A stretch of 64,000 bases of DNA from Bacteroidales bacterium (GTDB lineage Bacteria > Bacteroidota > Bacteroidia > Bacteroidales > GCA-2748055). The DNA lies in assembly GCA_029210725.1 (NCBI GenBank), contig JARGFM010000015.1, positions 1-64,000 on the forward strand, in the 5' to 3' direction. How positions within the stretch are numbered: position 1 is the first letter of the stretch; each line of letters starts with the position of its first letter. Both the position numbers and the translations under genes were made by a program. The notes under the pieces were generated by a model that searched no databases, had not been told where the DNA came from, and worked only from the letters and a program-made list of their open reading frames with translations. This document shows, in pieces, positions 1-8,824 of this stretch.

Positions 1-138
1 GAAGATGCAATCACAGTACAGCTGAAGAAGAAAAGAAATCTCCCCCTGATACTGGAGGTAATGCAAACGTTTTCCCGACAGAAATACCCCTGGCTTAAGG
101 GTAAGAATGTTATTTTTGAAGGAGCAACCTATTCATAG
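1..138 (+). CDS. C-terminal fragment of an unidentified protein (5' end outside window)
   Basis: Frame 1 is open from the first base to TAG at 136-138 and gives 45 residues ending in GKNVIFEGATYS. The piece is basic, with a short lysine/arginine run, and I do not recognise its family. It could be the end of a real gene or a chance open frame, since no start is visible. The DNA after it has no gene until the tRNA-Phe terminator. Confidence 0.45.
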   Translation, partial: EDAITVQLKKKRNLPLILEVMQTFSRQKYPWLKGKNVIFEGATYS

Positions 139-492
139 CCGTAAATACGGGTGGTTGTTTACCGTGAAATTCTATGATAATACTTTGTTACAAGGATTAT
201 TAATCAATAATATGCCAACATTATATAAAGTATGTGTCTGGACAATTCCATTCCCCCCAACGAATAGAGATATGTTCGTCTTATCAGAAGGCAGCCCAAA
301 TATTTATTTTACAACCGAATGCAATTAGATTACATTAACTCTGATTTTGGGTAGTGTTCAGCTTCTTGTGTCTGGCCACAGCTGTCTTCCTGATGAATCC
401 TTTCCTCATTAAATCAGTCAACTACCCCGTAAACATCAATTGCAAAGCCCCCGAACATCCGAAGATAAACGGGGGCTTTCGCGGTTTGGCGG
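139..492. other. Intergenic stretch without a recognisable gene
   Basis: About 350 bases lie between the fragment at the left edge and tRNA-Phe. They hold short open frames with no family resemblance and no conserved composition. The only structure I can support is the hairpin at 444-479, which serves the tRNA. Confidence 0.6.
444..479 (-). terminator. Rho-independent terminator of tRNA-Phe
   Basis: A perfect 10-bp inverted repeat (AAAGCCCCCG at 444-453, CGGGGGCTTT at 470-479) with a 16-nt loop lies just beyond the 3' end of the minus-strand tRNA-Phe. The stem ends in U residues in that direction. Confidence 0.75.
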
Positions 493-565
493 TGGTGCCA
501 CCAGGAATCGAACCAGGGACACCAGGATTTTCAGTCCTGTGCTCTACCAACTGAGCTATGGCACC
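493..565 (-). tRNA. tRNA-Phe (GAA)
   Basis: The reverse complement folds as a 73-nt cloverleaf. The acceptor arms are GGTGCCA and TGGCACC, the D-arm has GCTC-AGTTGGTAGA-GC, and the anticodon stem CAGGA/TCCTG encloses loop CTGAAAA, giving anticodon GAA. The T-arm contains GGTTCGATTCC and the discriminator is A. The 3' CCA is not encoded. A TAAATTTG -7 element lies upstream at 585-592 and a strong terminator downstream. Confidence 0.97.
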
Positions 566-584
566 GATGCTGTAAAAAGCGAGG

Positions 585-592
585 CAAATTTA
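585..592 (-). promoter_or_regulatory. Bacteroidota -7 element for tRNA-Phe
   Basis: The minus strand reads TAAATTTG, an exact match to TAnnTTTG, 20 nt before the tRNA 5' end. No clear -33 TTTG is visible upstream. Confidence 0.5.
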
Positions 593-642
593 TATATTTT
601 TTTGGAAAATTCCCATTATGGCTCTAAATGCGCTGGATTTTA

Positions 643-650
643 TACTTTTG
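643..650 (+). promoter_or_regulatory. Bacteroidota -7 element before the M16 peptidase
   Basis: TACTTTTG matches TAnnTTTG and ends 8 nt before the ATG at 659. Transcription would begin at or within a few bases of the start codon, so the mRNA would be leaderless or nearly so. Confidence 0.55.
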
Positions 651-658
651 TGGCGAAA

Positions 659-1885
659 ATGACCTCCTTTTTACAGACATACCAGTTAACGAATGGCATC
701 AGGCTCATTCACAGACCCCACTCTTCGGAGGTGGCTCATTTTGGCCTGCTTGTTCATACGGGCACACGGGATGAAAATCCAGAAGAACACGGGCTGGCAC
801 ATTTTATGGAGCATATGTTCTTTAAAGGCACGGCCAAAAGATCCCCTTATCAGATTATATCCAGGCTGGAAGATGTTGGCGGGGAAATTAATGCCTATAC
901 CACCAAAGAAGAGACGGCCCTGTATGCCTCCTTTCTGAAACAGGACTTTAACAGAGCCGTGGAATTAATCCAGGATATATTTTTGCATTCCTCTTTCCCG
1001 GAAAAAGAGCGGGAAAAGGAGGCCGAAGTGATCCTGAGCGAAATCCAGGGCTACGAAGATTCTCCCTCCGAATTGATTTTTGACCGGGCGGAGGAGTTAC
1101 TCTTTCCCAAGCATCCCATTGGAAGAAACATCCTGGGTACCGAGGAGTCCCTTGGCAGCTTCCGGAACGGAACGCTGGAAAAATTCCTGGCGGAGAACTA
1201 CTCTACGGAAGAGATGGTCCTTTCCCTGGCCGGTGATATCCCTTTTAAGAAGTTCTGCCAGGTCGCCGAAAAATATTTTGGAGACATTCCGCAAAAACCC
1301 AGAAGCAGGAAGCGGATCAAACCTATAGCTGTTACAGCAGAGAAGCTTATTGAAAAACGAAATGTTTTCCAGAAGCACTGCATGATGGTCGGGCCTGCCT
1401 ATGCATTGCCCGACCAAAAAAGATTACAGCTCTATTTATTAAATAATATCCTTGGGGGGCCGGGTATGAACTCCAGGCTCAATATGGCCCTGAGAGAACG
1501 CAGGGGATACTCCTACAGTGCAGAATCGCACTATGCTCCTTATACGGACACCGGGGTGATTATGATCTACTTTAGTTGTGATCCGGATAAATTCAACCGT
1601 TCCATGCAGGTTAGCCGGGAAGAAATCCGCAAGCTGCGCACCTCCCTGATCACAGATAAAAGAATGAGTCATGCCCGGAAACAGCTGATGGGACAACTGG
1701 CCATTTCATACGAAAATAACGAGCACCTGATGCTTACATCGGCCAAAAGACACCTGGTTTTTAATCAGGTGGACAACCTGGAAACCATCCGTCAGAACCT
1801 GGAACTTATTACTCCTGAAATGCTCAGGGAAACGGCCAATGAGATCCTGGATCCCCGGAATCTGAATACCCTTATTTTTGAGTAA
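659..1885 (+). CDS. M16 family zinc metallopeptidase (insulinase/processing-peptidase type)
   Basis: This 408-residue protein is a pitrilysin-clan metallopeptidase related to YmxG/mitochondrial processing peptidase. The inverted zinc motif HxxEH is HFMEH at residues 48-52, followed by the family's FKGT. A downstream acidic helix (EKEREKEAEVILSE) supplies the usual third zinc ligand region. The second, inactive-like M16 half contains GGPGMNSRL and RERRGYSYS, the typical substrate-clamp signature. The reading frame stays open back to 440 through the tRNA, but ATG 659 is the credible start because it follows tRNA-Phe and a -7 element and begins at the family N-terminus. No signal peptide is seen, so it is probably cytoplasmic. 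The stop overlaps the start of the next gene by one base (TAATG), which indicates translational coupling. Confidence 0.93.
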   Translation: MTSFLQTYQLTNGIRLIHRPHSSEVAHFGLLVHTGTRDENPEEHGLAHFMEHMFFKGTAKRSPYQIISRLEDVGGEINAYTTKEETALYASFLKQDFNRAVELIQDIFLHSSFPEKEREKEAEVILSEIQGYEDSPSELIFDRAEELLFPKHPIGRNILGTEESLGSFRNGTLEKFLAENYSTEEMVLSLAGDIPFKKFCQVAEKYFGDIPQKPRSRKRIKPIAVTAEKLIEKRNVFQKHCMMVGPAYALPDQKRLQLYLLNNILGGPGMNSRLNMALRERRGYSYSAESHYAPYTDTGVIMIYFSCDPDKFNRSMQVSREEIRKLRTSLITDKRMSHARKQLMGQLAISYENNEHLMLTSAKRHLVFNQVDNLETIRQNLELITPEMLRETANEILDPRNLNTLIFE

Positions 1886-2529
1886 TGAATCTTTTTGAAA
1901 ATGCTGAATCCCTGGACCAATACCTGGTAGAACATTCTTCCCCGGAAGATCCGGTGCTTAAGGAGCTGGCCCGCCACACCTATCTGAAAGAGGTACATCC
2001 AAGAATGCTGTCGGGGCACATCCTGGGAAGCTATCTCTCCATGTTCTCAAACATGATCGCACCAACGCGAATCCTTGAAATAGGAACCTATACCGGGTAT
2101 TCGGCCATCTGCCTGGCGCGGGGACTCAGGCCCGGGGGGAAAGTGATCACCATCGAGGTCAATGATGAACTTCGTTCCACTGCCCTGCATTTCTTTAAAA
2201 AAGCAAATCTTCTTGAACAGATTCAGCTGATCAACGGGGATGCCCTGAAAGTCATACCTGAAATAGAAGGCCCCTTTGACCTGGTGTTTATTGACGCCCA
2301 TAAAGATCACTATCCGGACTATTACCCTCTGGTTTTTGAAAAGCTCCGGCCGGGTGGATATATTCTGGCTGACAATGTGCTCTGGGGAGGCAAGGTCCTG
2401 GGGGCTTCAGAAAGGGATCATACTACCAGCACCATCGACCGATTCAATAAAATGATTACGGCAGATGCTCGGGTGGAAAATCTCCTGCTGCCTGTCAGGG
2501 ACGGCATTATGGTAATTAAAAAGAAGTAG
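1885..2529 (+). CDS. O-methyltransferase, class I SAM-dependent (caffeoyl-CoA OMT-like family 3)
   Basis: The 214-residue protein has the Rossmann SAM-binding motif EIGTYTGYSA near residue 68, then IEVND (motif II), GDALKVIPE and the acidic FIDAHKDHY segment, where family members bind a divalent metal. The C-terminal DNVLWGGKV is also typical. Length and motif order match the bacterial 'O-methyltransferase' group; the natural substrate is not known for most members. It is coupled to the M16 peptidase gene. I cannot name the methyl acceptor from sequence. Confidence 0.92.
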   Translation: MNLFENAESLDQYLVEHSSPEDPVLKELARHTYLKEVHPRMLSGHILGSYLSMFSNMIAPTRILEIGTYTGYSAICLARGLRPGGKVITIEVNDELRSTALHFFKKANLLEQIQLINGDALKVIPEIEGPFDLVFIDAHKDHYPDYYPLVFEKLRPGGYILADNVLWGGKVLGASERDHTTSTIDRFNKMITADARVENLLLPVRDGIMVIKKK

Positions 2530-2553
2530 TTGTTTAATATAATTAAGTATAAG

Positions 2554-2585
2554 AGTAAACAATTCCTTTCTGTAAATTGTTTACT
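2554..2585. promoter_or_regulatory. Inverted repeat upstream of the MerR gene, probable operator
   Basis: AGTAAACAATT (2554-2564) and AATTGTTTACT (2575-2585) form a perfect 11-bp inverted repeat with a 10-bp spacer, 30 bp before the MerR start. A third TTGTTTA half-site lies at 2530-2536. The same AAACAATT half-site recurs upstream of the ECF sigma gene. This is consistent with autoregulation by the MerR protein, which is inference. Confidence 0.6.
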
Positions 2586-2614
2586 GCCTGTAAGTGATTA
2601 GAAGACCTATCTAA

Positions 2615-3499
2615 ATGGCTGTTTATTCAATCAAAGAGCTGGAAAAATTCGCAGGAATTAAGGCCCATACCATCCGGATATGGGAAAAAAGATACAATCT
2701 GATTGAGCCCCACCGCACCAACACCAATATCAGATATTATACCGACAGTGACCTGAAAAAAATTCTGAATGTCGCTGTACTTTACCGGCATGGTATAAAA
2801 ATATCCAATATTGCCAGGTTGAACGACCTGGAACTTCGTGAAGAGATTATCCGGGTATCCGCAACAGCAGAGACCAACGCTGTACTTATCGACTCCATGG
2901 TGCTCTCTATGATTGACCTGGATGAATACAAACTGGAGGCAGTCATCGATAAATCGATTCATAAAATTGGGTTCAAACCGACGGTTACGGAGGTACTTTA
3001 TCCCTTTTTGGAGAAAGTTGGAATCCTCTGGCAATCAGGAGATGTCTATCCAGCCATGGAACATCTGGTAACTTATCTGATCAGGCAAAAAATTATTTCC
3101 GCCACTGAACTTCTTTCAAAAGCTTTTAACCCGGCAGGGAAAAAGTTTCTTTTGTTTCTTCCGGAAGGGGAATGGCATGAAATAGCCCTGCTGTTTGCCC
3201 AGTATCTGATCAAAGAGTCCCATCATGAGGTTCTCTACCTGGGACAATCTATTCCCTACTCCGATATACTGGCCATTGGCGCTTCCAAGAAATTCGATTT
3301 TATCCTGGTCTCCAGTGCAAATCTACAGCCTGGTTTTGACCTTGGCTCCTATCTGAAAGAGCTGGGGGTGGCTCTTCCGGATAAAAAGATCCTGTACTTC
3401 TCAAGCTGCAAAGGAGACCTTCCTGATAAGCTGTCGCCGAACCATATCTATCTGAAGCAGATCCACGACCTTACCAGCTTTTTGGGCAATTTGTCCTGA
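2615..3499 (+). CDS. MerR-type regulator with cobalamin-binding domain (CarH/LitR-like)
   Basis: The 294-residue protein has an N-terminal MerR winged helix (residues 3-70, with HTIRIWEKRYNLI and the NIRYYTD wing). A helical B12-binding cap follows, and then a Rossmann-type cobalamin-binding domain (about 175-290). The cap carries the W-x9-EH motif of light-sensing CarH proteins (W139, E149, H150). The B12 domain has ExHxxA at 186-191, where H188 matches the lower axial ligand; the usual glycine of ExHxxG is Ala. Known relatives bind 5'-deoxyadenosylcobalamin and act as dark repressors released by light. Here the downstream partner is an ECF sigma gene with matching operator-like sites. No carotenoid genes are in the window, so the target process is open. 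Confidence 0.9.
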   Translation: MAVYSIKELEKFAGIKAHTIRIWEKRYNLIEPHRTNTNIRYYTDSDLKKILNVAVLYRHGIKISNIARLNDLELREEIIRVSATAETNAVLIDSMVLSMIDLDEYKLEAVIDKSIHKIGFKPTVTEVLYPFLEKVGILWQSGDVYPAMEHLVTYLIRQKIISATELLSKAFNPAGKKFLLFLPEGEWHEIALLFAQYLIKESHHEVLYLGQSIPYSDILAIGASKKFDFILVSSANLQPGFDLGSYLKELGVALPDKKILYFSSCKGDLPDKLSPNHIYLKQIHDLTSFLGNLS

Positions 3500-3647
3500 T
3501 ACCGGGAACAAATAAAAAAAAGCCGAGGTTCCTGTAATTTAGAATGGCTGATATTAAAATACCTCTTAATCCTCTATTATCAAGACTTTCCCTTCTCTAC
3601 CTTATTTGGAATATTTTATATTTCAATGGGTTATAAATCAATAAAGC

Positions 3648-3678
3648 TTGACCAATGTTTAATTATATCATATATTTG
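3648..3678 (+). promoter_or_regulatory. Promoter of the ECF sigma gene
   Basis: CTTG ending at 3650 and TATATTTG at 3671-3678, separated by 20 bp, match the Bacteroidota -33/-7 promoter. The predicted start is near 3685, giving a leader of about 35 nt before ATG 3721. Confidence 0.65.
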
Positions 3679-3688
3679 TTAAACAATT
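3654..3688. promoter_or_regulatory. Candidate MerR operator overlapping the ECF promoter
   Basis: AATGTTTAATT (3654-3664) and GTTAAACAATT (3678-3688) are inverted half-sites that resemble those upstream of the MerR gene. They sit between and over the -33 and -7 elements, where a bound repressor would block RNA polymerase. The assignment to the neighbouring MerR protein is inferred from shared half-sites. Confidence 0.5.
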
Positions 3689-3720
3689 AAGCGATTGTAG
3701 AACATAAAGCACCTGATATT

Positions 3721-4224
3721 ATGACAACAATGGAATTTAACAGCAAACTGATAAATATGGAAGAAAGACTTGAGAGATTTGCCATTAGTCTTACTTCCAA
3801 CCGCGAAGCCGCAAAAGATCTGGTTCAGGAGACTTACCTGAAAGCTCTTTCTTCCAAAGATAAATTTGTTGAATTCACAAATTTTGAAGCCTGGGCATAC
3901 ACTATATTGAAGAATACCTTTATAAATAATTACAGGAAGTCCGTCAGACAAAACACAATTGTTGATACCACCAAGGATCTTTACTACCTCAACAACTCCA
4001 GAGAATCTAACTTTATCAAGCCAGATTCCAGTATGCAGCATAAAGAGATCAACAAACACATCGATAAGTTGCAGGATGAGCTAAAGATTCCTTTTTTAAT
4101 GCACACAGAAGGGTATAAGTATAAAGAAATTGCTGAAAAGCTTGACTTGAAAATAGGTACCGTGAAAAGCCGGATCTTCTTTACCAGGAAGAAATTAATG
4201 GAATCACTCGCCGACTATCAGTAG
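3721..4224 (+). CDS. ECF-type RNA polymerase sigma factor
   Basis: The 167-residue protein contains sigma-70 region 2 (about residues 10-75, with AKDLVQETYLKAL and FEAWAYTILKNTFIN) and region 4 (about 105-160, with YKYKEIAEKLDLKIGTVKSRIFFTRKKL), the usual minimal ECF layout. No anti-sigma factor gene lies beside it, so control is probably at transcription. The upstream promoter overlaps half-sites shared with the B12-binding MerR gene. In other Bacteroidota such MerR/ECF pairs occur with carotenoid genes; none follow here, and a terminator closes the unit. Confidence 0.93.
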   Translation: MTTMEFNSKLINMEERLERFAISLTSNREAAKDLVQETYLKALSSKDKFVEFTNFEAWAYTILKNTFINNYRKSVRQNTIVDTTKDLYYLNNSRESNFIKPDSSMQHKEINKHIDKLQDELKIPFLMHTEGYKYKEIAEKLDLKIGTVKSRIFFTRKKLMESLADYQ

Positions 4225-4252
4225 GAGTATAAGCGGATATAGAAGGAATTAC

Positions 4253-4280
4253 AAGGGCAGTCTCCAACAAGACTGCCCTT
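4253..4280 (+). terminator. Rho-independent terminator after the ECF sigma gene
   Basis: AAGGGCAGTC (4253-4262) pairs perfectly with GACTGCCCTT (4271-4280) across an 8-nt loop and is followed by TATCTTTT. It lies between the sigma gene and the convergent malic enzyme gene. Confidence 0.85.
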
Positions 4281-4304
4281 TATCTTTTCCCATCCACGAA
4301 GAAT

Positions 4305-6572
4305 TTACCCGCGAAACTGAGCATCAACAACTGCAAATGCAGCCATATCAATGATTTCACGAACCTCACTCTCCATCTGCAGGATATGAATTGGTTTTCC
4401 TAATCCCAGAAGAATGGGCCCGGTGACCTCTCCTCCCCCGATCTCCTGCATCATTTTATAAGCGATATTACCAGAACTCAGGTTGGGAAATATGATGGTA
4501 TTCACTTTTCGGTTACCCAATTTGCTGAACGGGAATTTCTGTTTCCTCAATTCCGTATTCAAGGCATAATTCATTTGCATTTCTCCATCCGCAATAAGTT
4601 CGGGATGCTCCCTGTGAAGGATCTCTACAGCCTCACGGGAACGGAGGGCGCTGGCGCCTTTAATGGCTCCGAAATTTGAATAAGAGACCAGGGCAATCAC
4701 CGGTTCCATATTAAAATGAGAGACCTGTTCAGCCACCATGACCGTGGCGTCAACCAGTGTGCGGGCAGAGGGTTGCACATTTACGGTGGTATCAGCGAAA
4801 AAGTAGGGACCCTTCTTTGTATGAACAATGTACATGCCGGCAATATGATGCTGAGGATTATTGGTGCCGGCAATTTGTATGGCGGGTTTGATCACATCGG
4901 CATATTTGCTGGAGAACCCTGAAAGAAATGCATCTGCATCTCCTTCGGTTACCATCATCATTCCAAACTGGTTGGACAGGCGCATCTGCTTTAATGCATC
5001 CTCATAAGTCATCCCTTTTCTCTGACGGATTTTATAGAGCTTCTGCGCATATTTTTTTCTGGTTGCCTCCATTTCCGGAGCTGCCTGATCCAGTATTTCA
5101 ATCCCGTTAAGATCGAGATGATACTCTTCAATTAACTGTTCTATCCGTTGCTTATCTCCCAACAATAACGGATTAGCAATTTTGTCCTGAATGATCGTCT
5201 GCACAGCCTTTAGCATTTTAAAACTGGCCGCTTCCGCAAAGACAAGCCGTTTTGGATTCTGTTGAGCTTTCACTCTAACCTCGTGAATCAAACGATTCTC
5301 TATTCCCATCCTCTCCTTCAACACCTCTTCATAAGCCTCCCAGTCCGTGATGGGTGTTTTGGCCACGCCACTCTCCATGGCTGCCCTGGCCACAGCGGGT
5401 GCCACATGATAAATTAACCTGGGATCGAGCGGCTTCGGAATGATATAGTCCCTTCCAAAATACAGATTTTCGACCTTATAGGCCTTGTTGACCACCTCTG
5501 GCACATTGGTTTTGGTCAGAGAAGACAGTGCATTTACTGCCGCAATTTTCATCTCTTCGTTAATGGAGGTGGCCCTGACATCCAGAGCCCCCCTGAAAAT
5601 AAAAGGGAAGCCAAGCACATTATTGATTTGATTGGGATAATCGGATCGCCCTGTGGCAAAAATGATATCCTTTCTGGCGGCGATGGCTTTCTCATAAGAA
5701 ATTTCAGGATTGGGATTGGCCATGGCAAATACAATGGGATCACGATCCATGGATTTAAGCATCTCCGGAGTCAGCACATCTGCAACTGAAAGACCCAGGA
5801 ATACATCAGCCCCCTTCATGATCTCCTCCAGAGTATTGGCTTCGGTTTCCCTGACAAACTCTTTCTTATACTTATTCAACCCTTCCCTACGGGTATTCAG
5901 AACACCGCGCGAATCAACCATAAACAGATTTTCGGCTTTAACCCCCAGGGAAATATAGAGTTTTGCACAGGAAATCGCTGATGCGCCAGCACCATTGACC
6001 ACAATCTTCAATTGATGAATCTTCTTATCAACCAATTCCAGGGCATTTAGCAAGCCGGCGGCAGAAATAATGGCCGTTCCATGCTGATCATCATGAAATA
6101 CCGGAATATCCAGCTCTTCTTTCAGGCGGGTCTCTATCTCAAAACACTCAGGCGCTTTGATATCTTCCAGATTGATCCCTCCAAAAGTAGGAGCAATGGC
6201 TTTAGCCACCTCAATAAACTGATCCACATCCTTGCGGTCAATCTCGATATCAAACACATCCACATCGGCAAATATCTTAAAAAGCAAGCCCTTCCCTTCC
6301 ATCACGGGCTTACCCTGTAAAGCACCAATATCACCCAGGCCGAGTACCGCCGTTCCATTTGACATTACTGCCACCAGGTTCCCTTTTGCCGTATACTTAT
6401 AGGCGTCCTCCGGATTATCTTTGATCGCCAGACAGGGGTCAGCCACACCGGGCGAATAGGCCAGTGAAAGATCCCTCTGAGAAGAGTATGGTTTGGTGGG
6501 TATAACTTCTATTTTCCCTGGTCTTCCACTGCTATGGTAATTCAGGGCATCTTCGCGGGTATTTTTAGACAT
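4305..6572 (-). CDS. maeB: NADP-dependent malic enzyme, MaeB type with phosphotransacetylase-like domain
   Basis: This 755-residue enzyme converts malate to pyruvate and CO2 while reducing NADP. The malic N-terminal domain (about 1-170) contains the [12 protein letters not shown] and FHDDQHGTA signatures. The NAD(P)-binding domain (about 170-400) has [14 protein letters not shown]. The C-terminal 330 residues resemble phosphate acetyltransferase, as in other long MaeB proteins, where this part is regulatory rather than catalytic. Full family length is present. It stands alone in its transcription direction, about 120 bp downstream of the hydroxyproline genes. Confidence 0.96.
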   Translation of the reverse strand: MSKNTREDALNYHSSGRPGKIEVIPTKPYSSQRDLSLAYSPGVADPCLAIKDNPEDAYKYTAKGNLVAVMSNGTAVLGLGDIGALQGKPVMEGKGLLFKIFADVDVFDIEIDRKDVDQFIEVAKAIAPTFGGINLEDIKAPECFEIETRLKEELDIPVFHDDQHGTAIISAAGLLNALELVDKKIHQLKIVVNGAGASAISCAKLYISLGVKAENLFMVDSRGVLNTRREGLNKYKKEFVRETEANTLEEIMKGADVFLGLSVADVLTPEMLKSMDRDPIVFAMANPNPEISYEKAIAARKDIIFATGRSDYPNQINNVLGFPFIFRGALDVRATSINEEMKIAAVNALSSLTKTNVPEVVNKAYKVENLYFGRDYIIPKPLDPRLIYHVAPAVARAAMESGVAKTPITDWEAYEEVLKERMGIENRLIHEVRVKAQQNPKRLVFAEAASFKMLKAVQTIIQDKIANPLLLGDKQRIEQLIEEYHLDLNGIEILDQAAPEMEATRKKYAQKLYKIRQRKGMTYEDALKQMRLSNQFGMMMVTEGDADAFLSGFSSKYADVIKPAIQIAGTNNPQHHIAGMYIVHTKKGPYFFADTTVNVQPSARTLVDATVMVAEQVSHFNMEPVIALVSYSNFGAIKGASALRSREAVEILHREHPELIADGEMQMNYALNTELRKQKFPFSKLGNRKVNTIIFPNLSSGNIAYKMMQEIGGGEVTGPILLGLGKPIHILQMESEVREIIDMAAFAVVDAQFRG

Positions 6573-6627
6573 AACCAGATATGTTTTTAGTAATCAATCA
6601 TAAAAGTACAAAGAGTGTGATCTCATT

Positions 6628-6642
6628 GTCATTCATAATGAC
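6628..6642. repeat. Short inverted repeat in the malic enzyme upstream region
   Basis: GTCATT and AATGAC are perfect 6-bp arms around CAT, about 56 bp before the malic enzyme start. It could be a regulator site; the arms are too short for a confident terminator call. Confidence 0.3.
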
Positions 6643-6694
6643 CTAAAACATCATGTTGTTAAGCAGCATGTCCACCTTGCCATCCCCTGAATGT

Positions 6695-7747
6695 CTATCT
6701 GAAGAAAAAACCCTCCTTCAGAGGGTCCTCCGGATCGAAGCAGAAACTGTTTCTGCCAGTAAAGGAAGCCGAACCCGTAACTTCAGGTATCACCGCTTCA
6801 TGGGGTCCAAAGCGTGTCAATTCGGCCACCCTGACTTCCATGGTGGTTCCCAGGATACTTTCGATCATCATAGACTGTCCCATTTTCAACTCTGCTCTTG
6901 CAAAATGCAGCGCTGCACGTGCACTCACTCCGGAACCTGTGGCAGAACGATCCACTTCGCCATCGGCGAATATGCAAACATTGCGACTATCTCTCGAGGG
7001 ATGGTGCGCCTTTCCTGTGAAGATGGTTCCATACAGGAAACTCAGATCCGGCTCAAAGGGATGGTTGATTTGCTGCTTTTTTATCACACTATGCTTGATC
7101 TGCATGCCGGTTTCAATCATTCTGTTAACTCCCGAAGGCTCCATCGATATATTCAATCTGTCTGCATCCACAATGGCATAAAAGGCACCGCCATAAGCCA
7201 CATCATACTGTACCTTTCCCAGTCCCGGCACCTCAACTTGCTGATCTCTGGACAACACAAATGAGGGAACGTTTTTAAAGGAAATCGAATGAACGATCCC
7301 CTGTTCCCGAAAGCCGGTGGAGACAATCTGTCCCGGAGGAGCATCAATGATTACCTGCGGAGCGTCTCCTGCTATCTCAATCAGTCCCGTATCCAGTACA
7401 AATTTCGTCAGGGCAATAATGGCGTGTCCGCACATGGTACTGTACCCTTCATTATGCAAAAAGAAGGTCCCGAAATCTGCCTCTTTCGTAAAGGGTCTGG
7501 TAAGCACCGCCCCATACATATCCGCGTGGCCCCGGGGTTCCCACATAAGGCCTTTACGTATATGGTCCAGGTGATCCCTGAAATACTTTCTCATCTCCAG
7601 CACGGACCCGCCCTTTATTTCCGGATATCCATCCAGAAGTATCCGAAGTGGTTCTCCTCCGGTATGCATATCCATGGTTGAGATCCTGAGCCAGTGGCCG
7701 GGTGGGTCCCATTTCACCTTTTTAAGTTTGCGATCCACGATTTCCAT
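6695..7747 (-). CDS. Trans-3-hydroxy-L-proline dehydratase (proline racemase superfamily)
   Basis: The 350-residue protein belongs to the proline racemase fold. The first catalytic site is Cys106 in STMCGHA. At the second site racemases and 4-hydroxyproline epimerases have Cys in a CGTG-like motif, but here the motif is DRSATGSG with Thr270. That Cys/Thr pair is the hallmark of trans-3-hydroxy-L-proline dehydratase (human L3HYPDH has Cys104/Thr273), which yields delta-1-pyrroline-2-carboxylate. The gene begins 5 bp after the stop of an ornithine cyclodeaminase-family gene. Members of that family reduce pyrroline-2-carboxylate to L-proline, which supports the call. Expected location is the cytoplasm. 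Confidence 0.88.
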   Translation of the reverse strand: MEIVDRKLKKVKWDPPGHWLRISTMDMHTGGEPLRILLDGYPEIKGGSVLEMRKYFRDHLDHIRKGLMWEPRGHADMYGAVLTRPFTKEADFGTFFLHNEGYSTMCGHAIIALTKFVLDTGLIEIAGDAPQVIIDAPPGQIVSTGFREQGIVHSISFKNVPSFVLSRDQQVEVPGLGKVQYDVAYGGAFYAIVDADRLNISMEPSGVNRMIETGMQIKHSVIKKQQINHPFEPDLSFLYGTIFTGKAHHPSRDSRNVCIFADGEVDRSATGSGVSARAALHFARAELKMGQSMMIESILGTTMEVRVAELTRFGPHEAVIPEVTGSASFTGRNSFCFDPEDPLKEGFFFR

Positions 7748-7752
7748 TGATT

Positions 7753-8682
7753 TCAGGAGAGGCTTTCATAAACCAGCCTGGCCCCATAGAGGTCAAATGC
7801 CGCCATGCCCACCGATTTAAAAAACCGGGTTTCCCCGCTTCGTTTAACTCTTTCAAGGATCAGTTCCGACAGAGGGATTACCTGCCCTTCCCGGATCAAC
7901 CCTTTTTTCAGGGGTTCCATCAGATCTCCGGTCTCAACAAGAGCAACCGGGGTATCAACAAAAACCTGGTCGATATGCGCAAATATCTCATCTGGAAATT
8001 CTCTCATATCAGGCTTATAGGAACCAATCCCGATAATCGTTTTCCCTTTCCACCATTCACCCCGGGCCGGTACAACGGCCCGCTGCGATCCGGTAGCAGT
8101 AATTAAGATCTCCGATTGCTCGCAAAGCTCCTCTGCACTTTTACAGGATATGACTTCAATGTCCGGATAAAAGCTCATAAACCGGTCTGTAAACCGGGAC
8201 ATGACCTTTTCGGAGCGATCCAGGATCCTGAGTTTTTCTATGGGGCGCTGCTGACAGGCAAAAAGCGCCTGGTGAAATCCCTGAATACCCAGACCAACAA
8301 TCCCCAGGGAGGAAGCTTCTGTCGGGGCGAGGTAACGTATAGCCACAGCTCCCACGGCGGCTGTACGCATCGCTGTTAATTTACTTCCATCCAAAACGGC
8401 CAGGGGCTTTCCGGTCTGTCCATCATTCAGAACGACCGAACCATAGATCAAAGGCTCCTTTTTTTTCAGGTTCTCAGGAAAAACAGAGACGATCTTCGTG
8501 GAAAAATAGGAGCTTCCAAAGCAGGGCATCAGCAGAAGTGTATTGGAACCTCGGTCGACATGAACCCTTTGAGGTACCTCAACGATCCCCTTGGCGGTGT
8601 CAATGAAGGCCTGTTCCATGGCATCCGTCCACTGAACGACAGTGGAGGCATTTGCTATGTCCTGGCTGCTAAAATTTTTCAT
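7753..8682 (-). CDS. Ornithine cyclodeaminase/mu-crystallin family protein, probable delta-1-pyrroline-2-carboxylate reductase
   Basis: The 309-residue protein has the family's substrate domain (GSVVLNDGQTGKPLAVLDG, LTAMRTAAVGAVA) and the Rossmann motif GIVGLGIQGFHQ at about residue 125. This family includes ornithine cyclodeaminases, alanine dehydrogenases and ketimine reductases, which sequence alone separates poorly. Its tight pairing with a trans-3-hydroxyproline dehydratase points to NAD(P)H-dependent reduction of pyrroline-2-carboxylate to L-proline. It is the first gene of the two-gene minus-strand operon. Confidence 0.85.
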   Translation of the reverse strand: MKNFSSQDIANASTVVQWTDAMEQAFIDTAKGIVEVPQRVHVDRGSNTLLLMPCFGSSYFSTKIVSVFPENLKKKEPLIYGSVVLNDGQTGKPLAVLDGSKLTAMRTAAVGAVAIRYLAPTEASSLGIVGLGIQGFHQALFACQQRPIEKLRILDRSEKVMSRFTDRFMSFYPDIEVISCKSAEELCEQSEILITATGSQRAVVPARGEWWKGKTIIGIGSYKPDMREFPDEIFAHIDQVFVDTPVALVETGDLMEPLKKGLIREGQVIPLSELILERVKRSGETRFFKSVGMAAFDLYGARLVYESLS

Positions 8683-8824
8683 GTCAAAGACTTAGGGAAC
8701 AAAATATGAAATTAACATAAAACTATGATTTTTAATGATCCCATATTTGAATACTGGTTGAAACAGGGTGCGAGTTTGTACTTGTAAGAACCGAGTTTAA
8801 AGGCTCAGCTAAAAAGCCAATAGC

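Noticed and set aside
354-554. 66-residue frame over the terminator and tRNA-Phe
   Set aside because: It reads through the hairpin and the tRNA and has no family resemblance.
440-658. N-terminal extension of the M16 peptidase frame through tRNA-Phe
   Set aside because: The extra 73 codons run across the tRNA and its promoter region on the other strand and show no M16 similarity; ATG 659 follows a -7 element.
6653-7264. 203-residue plus-strand frame
   Set aside because: Antisense shadow of the hydroxyproline dehydratase, Cys/His-rich in a way typical of shadow frames.
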